Source: Gammaproteobacteria bacterium
Lineage (GTDB): Bacteria > Pseudomonadota > Gammaproteobacteria > Pseudomonadales > Halieaceae
Assembly (NCBI GenBank): GCA_018222695.1
Contig: JAAEZV010000133.1
Coordinates: 1-5,217 of the forward strand
Direction of reading: 5' to 3'
DNA length: 5,217 bases
Numbering within the stretch: the stretch's first letter is position 1; every line of letters starts with the position of its first letter. Both the position numbers and the translations under genes were made by a program. Below the pieces are notes generated by a model. The model was not told where the DNA came from. It did not search any database and saw nothing but the letters and a program-made list of their open reading frames with translations. Shown here piece by piece: positions 1-5,217 of the stretch.

Positions 1-1
1 G

Positions 2-548
<547 letters not shown>

Positions 549-552
<4 letters not shown>

Positions 553-2276
553 CGCGCGCAAAGCAGACATACCGATTGCCGCGATGGCGCTTTGTGGTGA
601 TCTGTCTTGGCCTCACTGCATTGGCGGCCACATTGGTGGGCCGGCTGATTCTCCTTCAGGTCACCGATGGAGGGCAGGGCGCGGTCTTTCTGCGCGAGCA
701 GGGCGCTTTGCGAACCGTCCGTACTGCGGAGATACCGGTTTATCGGGGTTTGATCGAGGACCGCAATGGTACACCGCTGGCGGTCAGCTCCCCTGTGGTC
801 TCATTGTGGGCGAACCCGCAACAACTGAAGGACAGCCCGCGCCTTGACGATCTTGCGGCACGGCTCTCCCTCGATGCGGCGGCACTCCGCGACAAGTTGC
901 GATTTTATGGCGACAAGCAGTTTATGTATCTCGCGCGGCATCAAACGCCAGAATTTGCCCGGCAAGTATTGCGAGAGAACTTTCCGGGTGTACGGGGAGA
1001 GCGCGAGTACCGACGTTATTACCCGGCAGGAGAGGTCACCGCGCAGCTGCTGGGGCTGACCAATGTCGACGGGCACGGCATTGCGGGTGTCGAGCTGGCA
1101 TTTGAAGATTGGCTTCAGGGTGTGCCAGGTAAAAAACGATTCATCAAAGACCTGCACGGGGATGCGGTCCGCGATTTCGGGGTGACAGAGGAGCCTCGCC
1201 CGGGTAAGGCGCTTGCCCTGAGCCTCGATCTGCGTCTGCAGTACGCCCAACACCGCGAGCTTCAGCGCGCGATGAAGGAAACCGGCGCGGCCGCGGGTTC
1301 AGCGATCACGCTCGATGCTTGGACCGGTGAGGTGCTTGCCGTCAGCAATTATCCCGTGTTCAACCCCAACAGCCGTGAGGCGCTGGATTTCAGCGGCGCG
1401 CGCAATCGTGCGTTGACAGATGCCTACGAACCGGGCTCTACCATTAAAACCTTAACGCTGGTGGCGGCTCTGGAAAGCGGTCAGTTTCATATCGACAGTA
1501 TTGTCGATACGGCGCCAGGGCGGATCCGGGTGGGCGCCAAGATGCTCCACGATCCACGGGATTATGGCGAGATTTCGGTATCAACAGTCATCGAAAAATC
1601 CAGTCAGGTGGGCGTCACCAAAATCGCGCAGGCGGTGGGACACGAGGCCATTTTGGATGTTCTTTATCGCTTCGGCTTGGGCGAGTCGACCGGCACCGGC
1701 TTTCCCGGTGAGCGCGCCGGCCAATTGCCGGACTTGGCGCGCTGGAGCGACATTGAAAAAGTTACGCTTGCCTTTGGTTATGGTCTGACGGCGACACCGA
1801 TTCAGCTCGCACGCGCCTATGCCATTTTGGCAAACGGTGGCATACGACGACCGCTAACGCTGCTGCGTCAGGATCCTGATGCGCTGCCCGCCGGCCAGCA
1901 GGTGATTCAACCGGAGGTTGCGCGAGACGTACTCGAGGTATTGGATCGTGTTACGGAACAGGGCGGCACGGCCACGCTGGCTCAGGTGCCCGGGTTTTCC
2001 GTAGGTGGCAAAACAGGAACGGTGCACAAGGTGGGCGCCGGCGGCTACCTTGATGACCAGTATGTCGCCCTGTTCGTCGGTGTCGCGCCCATGAGCGCAC
2101 CGCGTTACGTCACGGCGATTCTCATCGACCAGCCCCGTGGTGATCACTACGGCGGCGGATTGGCGGCAGCGCCGGTCTACTCGCGTATTACCGAGGAGGT
2201 GCTGCGCATTCGCAATGCTCAGCCCGACCAATCAGAGCTGGGGGCGTTACTCGCCGCCTCTGGGGGTCGGCAGTGA
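549..2276 (+). CDS. ftsI: Peptidoglycan D,D-transpeptidase FtsI (penicillin-binding protein 3)
   Basis: This is a class B penicillin-binding protein of 575 residues (E. coli FtsI 588). It cross-links septal peptidoglycan in the periplasm as partner of FtsW and is a target of beta-lactams. A basic cytoplasmic tail (RLPRWR at 9-14) is followed by a single membrane anchor at about 15-36. The pedestal domain follows, with YRGLIEDRNGTPLA at 65-78, RRYYPAGEVTAQLLG around 155-170, and GIAGVE. The transpeptidase domain starts near LSLDLRLQ (224-231). Its active-site motifs are S297-T-I-K300 (acylated Ser297, Lys300), S351-S-Q353, and K488-T-G-T491. The second motif departs from the usual SxN, having Gln for Asn. 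Other family blocks are RWSDIEKVTLAFGYGL and a YGGGLAAAPV segment near the end. ATG at 549 overlaps the ftsL stop (ATGA); the next in-frame starts fall inside the membrane segment, so this start is secure. The stop overlaps murE. Identity as FtsI rather than PBP2 (MrdA) rests on the sequence blocks and the dcw position. Confidence 0.97.
2262..2266 (+). promoter_or_regulatory. G-rich ribosome binding site for murE
   Basis: GGGGG lies six bases before the GTG at 2273 and twelve before the in-frame ATG at 2279. The spacing favours GTG at 2273, which also overlaps the ftsI stop as GTGA. The two starts differ by only two residues, so the ATG cannot be excluded. Confidence 0.4.
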
Positions 2277-3715
2277 GTATGAATCTGCGCACGCTGATCA
2301 ACGAGCCCGCCGCACCCGACGTGATGGTGCACAACTTGACCCTCGACACGCGGGCGCTGGAGCCGGGCGATGTGTTTGTCGCGTTACCGGGCGCTGAGCA
2401 CGATGGTCGAGATTTTATCGAGCCGGCGTTAGCGGCTGGCGCTGTGGCGGTGCTGACGGAGTCCGGTCGGGAGCTTAATCGAGACGATGAGAGGGTTATC
2501 TCCGTTTCAGGTCTCAAGGGTGAACTCGGCGCCCTCGCAAATCGTCTCTATGGGTCGCCCTCCGGTGATCTCAAAGTGGTCGCGGCGACGGGCACTAATG
2601 GCAAGACATCGGTTGTCGATTTAACGGCGCAGATGTTGCGACGCACGGGACGCAAGACCGGGACGATCGGCACGCTGGGCATGCGGCTCGATCAAAAGCC
2701 CACCGAGACACGCAACACCACGCCCGACTGCCTCGCACTCCACCGTCAGCTGCGCCAGTGGCGTGATCACGGGGTCGAGTGTGTGGCGCTTGAGGCGTCC
2801 AGTCACGCGCTCGATCAAGGGCGACTGGATGGGTTAACGGTTGATGTCGGCGTGTTCACCAATTTGTCCCGGGACCATCTGGATTATCACCATTCGATGG
2901 ATGCTTACTGCGAGGCAAAGCTGAAATTATTCCGGGAGTTTGAGCCAGCCAGTCGCATTTACAACGCGGACGATAAGGCGGTAATCGCCCACGCCGATGT
3001 CTGGCGGTCGGGTGCCTTGGGTGTGTCGGTAGTCGGCGCCAACGCGGAGATCAGCATTGAAGTCGTGCAAGCCATACCGCTGGTGCTAAAGCTTCGCACA
3101 CCCTGGGGCGACGGTCGCCTGCGAACGGCGCTGAGCGGTCGTTTCAATGCCTTCAATGTCGGGGCATCTATGGCTGCAATATTGTCGCTGGGCGTCGACT
3201 TCTCGGAGGCGCTTGCCGCGGCTGAGGCGCTGGAGCCAGTGGTGGGGCGACTGCAAGCGGTGGGTGATGGGACTGACATCCGTGTCATCGTGGACTACGC
3301 CCACACTCCGGATGCACTGGAACGCGCCATTTGTGCAGTGAAAGAAACCGATAACGCCGGCGCACTCTGGGTGTTGTTCGGTTGCGGCGGTGACCGCGAT
3401 CCCGGCAAGCGCGCGGAGATGGGGACCATTGCGTGTCGCTTTGCGGACCGTGTGATCGTGACCAGTGACAACCCCCGCTCAGAATCTCCCGAAGCCATCA
3501 TCGACGATATTTTGCTGGGTTGTGATGACTCACCGATTGTCGAGGCTGACCGGGCTGCCGCGATTGCGCTGGCGATTGCCGAGGCCAAGGTGGGTGACAC
3601 CGTCCTGATTGCGGGTAAAGGGCATGAGACCTATCAGGAAATTGCTGGTGTGCGCTTGCCGTTTAATGATGCCGAGCGCGCCGCCCAGCACCTGCAGCAG
3701 AGGCAGGCAGCCTGA
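2273..3715 (+). CDS. murE: UDP-N-acetylmuramoyl-L-alanyl-D-glutamate--2,6-diaminopimelate ligase MurE
   Basis: This is a cytoplasmic ATP-dependent Mur ligase of 480 residues (E. coli 495). It adds meso-diaminopimelate as the third residue of the peptidoglycan stem peptide. The N-terminal UDP-MurNAc-binding domain includes LDTRALEPGDVFVAL (24-38). The central ATPase domain has the P-loop GTNGKT at 107-112, the EASSHALDQGRLDG block, FTNLSRDHLDYHH, and Lys216 in YCEAKLKLF, which aligns with the lysine carbamylated in E. coli MurE. The C-terminal domain has DYAHTPDALE, GCGGDRDPGKR, the DNPR box at 399-402 and GKGHETYQ at 448-455. In this family DNPR marks meso-DAP specificity as opposed to L-lysine, so the organism should have DAP-type peptidoglycan. 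Start GTG 2273 (GTGA overlap with ftsI) is preferred; ATG 2279 is the alternative. It ends in a one-base TGATG overlap with murF. No key residue is missing. Confidence 0.97.
   Translation: MSMNLRTLINEPAAPDVMVHNLTLDTRALEPGDVFVALPGAEHDGRDFIEPALAAGAVAVLTESGRELNRDDERVISVSGLKGELGALANRLYGSPSGDLKVVAATGTNGKTSVVDLTAQMLRRTGRKTGTIGTLGMRLDQKPTETRNTTPDCLALHRQLRQWRDHGVECVALEASSHALDQGRLDGLTVDVGVFTNLSRDHLDYHHSMDAYCEAKLKLFREFEPASRIYNADDKAVIAHADVWRSGALGVSVVGANAEISIEVVQAIPLVLKLRTPWGDGRLRTALSGRFNAFNVGASMAAILSLGVDFSEALAAAEALEPVVGRLQAVGDGTDIRVIVDYAHTPDALERAICAVKETDNAGALWVLFGCGGDRDPGKRAEMGTIACRFADRVIVTSDNPRSESPEAIIDDILLGCDDSPIVEADRAAAIALAIAEAKVGDTVLIAGKGHETYQEIAGVRLPFNDAERAAQHLQQRQAA
3699..3707 (+). promoter_or_regulatory. 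Purine-rich ribosome binding site for murF
   Basis: AGAGGCAGG precedes the murF ATG at 3715, with seven bases between its last G and the start. This is good spacing for independent initiation or reinitiation at the TGATG junction. It lies inside the last codons of murE. Confidence 0.45.
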
Positions 3716-5076
3716 TGTCTGCCATTGCACTACAGGCCTTGGCCGAAGAGACCGGCGGACAGCTGGTGGGTGAATCCGTCGCGCTCCAAAACTTAGCAAT
3801 AGACAGTCGCGAGGTGAAGGCCGGTGACCTGTTTGCTGCACTGTCGGGTCAGCGAGTCGATGGTCATGACTTTGCTCCCCAAGCGTTGGCGGCAGGGGCA
3901 TCAGCGCTTCTTACCGAGCGCAAGCTAGAGGGCTTGTCTCCCCAGTTGGTGGTTGCCGACGTCCTGCAGGCTTCCGGCCGATTTGGTTGGCTTAAGCGGC
4001 AGGCATTTGAGGGCGATGTGATCGCTATCACCGGTAGCGCGGGCAAAACCACGACTAAAAATCTTGTTGCGGCGGCACTGGCAACAGCGGGCGAGGTGCA
4101 CGCTACCGTTGGCAATCAGAATAATGAGCTGGGTGTACCGATCACGCTGTCTGGGTTGACCAATAACCATCGGTTCGGCGTGATCGAGATGGGGGCGGGG
4201 CAGCCCGGCGATATTGCCTATCTATGCCAGCTCGCGCGACCCAGCGTTGCGGTATGTCTGAATGCGTCGGCTGCCCACCTCGCTCACTATGACAGTGTCG
4301 ACGCGATTGCCACCACCAAGGGTGAAATCTTCGAAGGACTGGCGGGTAACGGCCTCGCTGTTATCAATGCCGATCAGAAGTGGTTGCCGCAGTGGCGTGA
4401 GCAGGCAGGCACTGCAAGGCAGGTGACCTTTGGTCTGGCTGAGGACGCGGACTACCGGGCTGCGGATATTGAGCATCTGGGAATAGAGGGTAGCCACTTT
4501 CAGTTACTGACCCCGGCGGGTTCTCAGCCAATTAGCTTGCAGCTCGCGGGTGAGCAGCACGTGAAGAACGCACTGGCAGCGCTGGCCATCGCGATCGAGA
4601 TAGGTGTTGCGCCGAGTGATGCGGCGCGTGCCGTTCGAGCTACGGGCGCGGGTGCTGGCCGCGGTGCCGTCACCCATCTGCCCGACGGCGGCACGGTAGT
4701 GGATGACAGCTATAACGCTAATCCCGCGGCGGTCAACGCGGCACTACAGGTGTTGTCGAGACAGCCCGGTTACCGCGTATTGGTGTTGGGCCCGATGCTT
4801 GAGCTGGGGGAGGACAGTCAGTCGCTTCATCAGGAAGTCGGGCGTAACGCGAGGCAGCTCGGCATAGACCAGCTGATCACAGTGGGTAGTGAGGCATCGC
4901 CTGCGGCAGAGGCTTTCGGGCGCGACGCCCTGTGCTTTGACGATCAGGCGGCCTTGCAGAGTGATTTTCCCGCCTTGCCTGCTGAGTACACCATTTGGGT
5001 GAAGGGGTCGCGAGGAGCCGGTTTGGAGCACACCGTTGCGTGGCTTCTTTCTTCGGGGGGGGCTACAGCATGCTGA
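3715..5076 (+). CDS. murF: UDP-N-acetylmuramoyl-tripeptide--D-alanyl-D-alanine ligase MurF
   Basis: This is a cytoplasmic Mur ligase of 453 residues (E. coli 452). It joins D-Ala-D-Ala to UDP-MurNAc-tripeptide using ATP and so makes the UDP-MurNAc-pentapeptide substrate of MraY. The N-terminal domain carries IDSREVKAGDLFAALSG (29-45). The ATPase domain has the P-loop GSAGKTTTK at 107-115, the EMGAGQPGDI block with Glu158, the NASAAHL block with His188, and TTKGEIFEGL with Lys202, at the position of the conserved Mur ligase lysine. GEQHVKNALAALA leads into the C-terminal domain, which contains DDSYNANP at 330-337, LGPMLELGE at 358-366 and VKGSRGAGLE near the end. The first of the last two boxes usually reads LGDM; here the third residue is Pro360. 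The start is ATG 3715 in TGATG with the murE stop. The last codons contain a run of eight G, and the stop TGA (5074-5076) lies seven bases into mraY. Confidence 0.97.
   Translation: MSAIALQALAEETGGQLVGESVALQNLAIDSREVKAGDLFAALSGQRVDGHDFAPQALAAGASALLTERKLEGLSPQLVVADVLQASGRFGWLKRQAFEGDVIAITGSAGKTTTKNLVAAALATAGEVHATVGNQNNELGVPITLSGLTNNHRFGVIEMGAGQPGDIAYLCQLARPSVAVCLNASAAHLAHYDSVDAIATTKGEIFEGLAGNGLAVINADQKWLPQWREQAGTARQVTFGLAEDADYRAADIEHLGIEGSHFQLLTPAGSQPISLQLAGEQHVKNALAALAIAIEIGVAPSDAARAVRATGAGAGRGAVTHLPDGGTVVDDSYNANPAAVNAALQVLSRQPGYRVLVLGPMLELGEDSQSLHQEVGRNARQLGIDQLITVGSEASPAAEAFGRDALCFDDQAALQSDFPALPAEYTIWVKGSRGAGLEHTVAWLLSSGGATAC
5055..5062 (+). promoter_or_regulatory. Eight-G tract: probable mraY ribosome binding site and possible slippage site
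   Basis: Eight consecutive G end seven bases before the mraY ATG at 5070, which is suitable Shine-Dalgarno spacing. In the murF frame the tract reads tcG GGG GGG, so it also has the X XXY YYZ form of a -1 slippery heptamer. No downstream pseudoknot was worked out. The tract is a likely site for length variation or sequencing error. Confidence 0.45.
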
Positions 5077-5217
5077 TGTGGTTGAGCGAGCAGCTGCTCG
5101 CCATTGATCCGGGATTTGCCGTATTCCAGTACCTGACGCTGCGAGGCATTCTCGCAGCCTGCACGGCGCTGGCCATCTCCATGGTGGTCGGTCCCTATGT
5201 GATTGAGCGCCTGAATC
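5070..5217 (+). CDS. mraY: Phospho-N-acetylmuramoyl-pentapeptide-transferase MraY, N-terminal part (3' truncated)
   Basis: The first 49 codons are present and the frame stays open to the end of the window. MraY is a polytopic inner-membrane enzyme of about 360 residues that transfers phospho-MurNAc-pentapeptide from UDP to undecaprenyl phosphate, giving lipid I. The beginning MLMWLSEQL, followed by FAVFQYLTLRGI, matches the E. coli start (MLVWLAEHL, then FNVFSYLTFRAI) as I recall it. A first membrane segment lies at about residues 22-42 and ends in VVGPYVIERL, like the family's GP motif after helix 1. ATG at 5070 is chosen because of this match and because the G tract is seven bases upstream. 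An in-frame ATG at 5076, in TGATG with the murF stop, is a weaker alternative that would drop two residues. The active-site aspartates lie beyond the window. Position directly after murF fits the pathway order. Confidence 0.95.
   Translation, partial: MLMWLSEQLLAIDPGFAVFQYLTLRGILAACTALAISMVVGPYVIERLN

Noticed and set aside
801..1253. 150-codon antisense open frame within ftsI
   Set aside because: It is fully opposite a well-conserved FtsI coding region, shows no recognisable domain and is explained by GC-rich coding bias.
1690..1733. CCGG-rich stretch with short inverted repeats in ftsI
   Set aside because: The repeats are short and imperfect, lie inside a conserved coding block (GTGFPGERAGQLP) and lack a T tract, so they are not a terminator or regulatory hairpin.
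2273..3715. Possible fusion or broken gene in murE
   Set aside because: The reading frame is continuous, length is near the family norm and all three Mur ligase domains with their motifs are present once.
3530..3901. 123-codon antisense open frame across the murE/murF junction
   Set aside because: Both sense strands encode conserved Mur ligase segments; the antisense product is low-complexity and unrecognisable.

Overview
This window is a segment of the division and cell wall (dcw) cluster of a Gram-negative bacterium. In order, all on the + strand, it holds the 3' end of rsmH (mraW), then complete ftsL, ftsI (PBP3), murE and murF, and the 5' end of mraY. The gene order matches that of Escherichia coli and other gammaproteobacteria. 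The protein signatures (FtsL THHxR after the membrane segment, the MurE DNPR box, MraY starting MLxWL) and the GC-rich composition suggest a gammaproteobacterium. I cannot name a family or genus with confidence.

Layout: rsmH tail 2-274, ftsL 271-552, ftsI 549-2276, murE 2273-3715, murF 3715-5076, mraY 5070 to beyond the window end. There is no intergenic DNA. The five junctions overlap by 4 (GTGA), 4 (ATGA), 4 (GTGA), 1 (TGATG) and 7 bases. This indicates a single transcript with translational coupling. No promoter, terminator, RNA gene, mobile element, CRISPR or long repeat was recognised.

How the genes work together: RsmH methylates 16S rRNA. FtsL and FtsI belong to the divisome. FtsI is the septal transpeptidase that cross-links peptidoglycan, and FtsL is a bitopic scaffold and activator protein. 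MurE adds meso-diaminopimelate and MurF adds D-Ala-D-Ala to the cytoplasmic UDP-MurNAc-peptide. MraY then moves the finished phospho-MurNAc-pentapeptide onto undecaprenyl phosphate to make lipid I. The window therefore links precursor synthesis to septal wall assembly.

This is a core region, not an accessory one, and I see no undescribed system. The points worth a second look are small. FtsI has SSQ where the SxN catalytic motif usually has Asn. FtsL has an unusually short, uncharged cytoplasmic tail, whose length is fixed by an upstream stop codon. A run of eight G at the murF end forms a theoretical -1 slippery site that would fuse MurF in frame to MraY.
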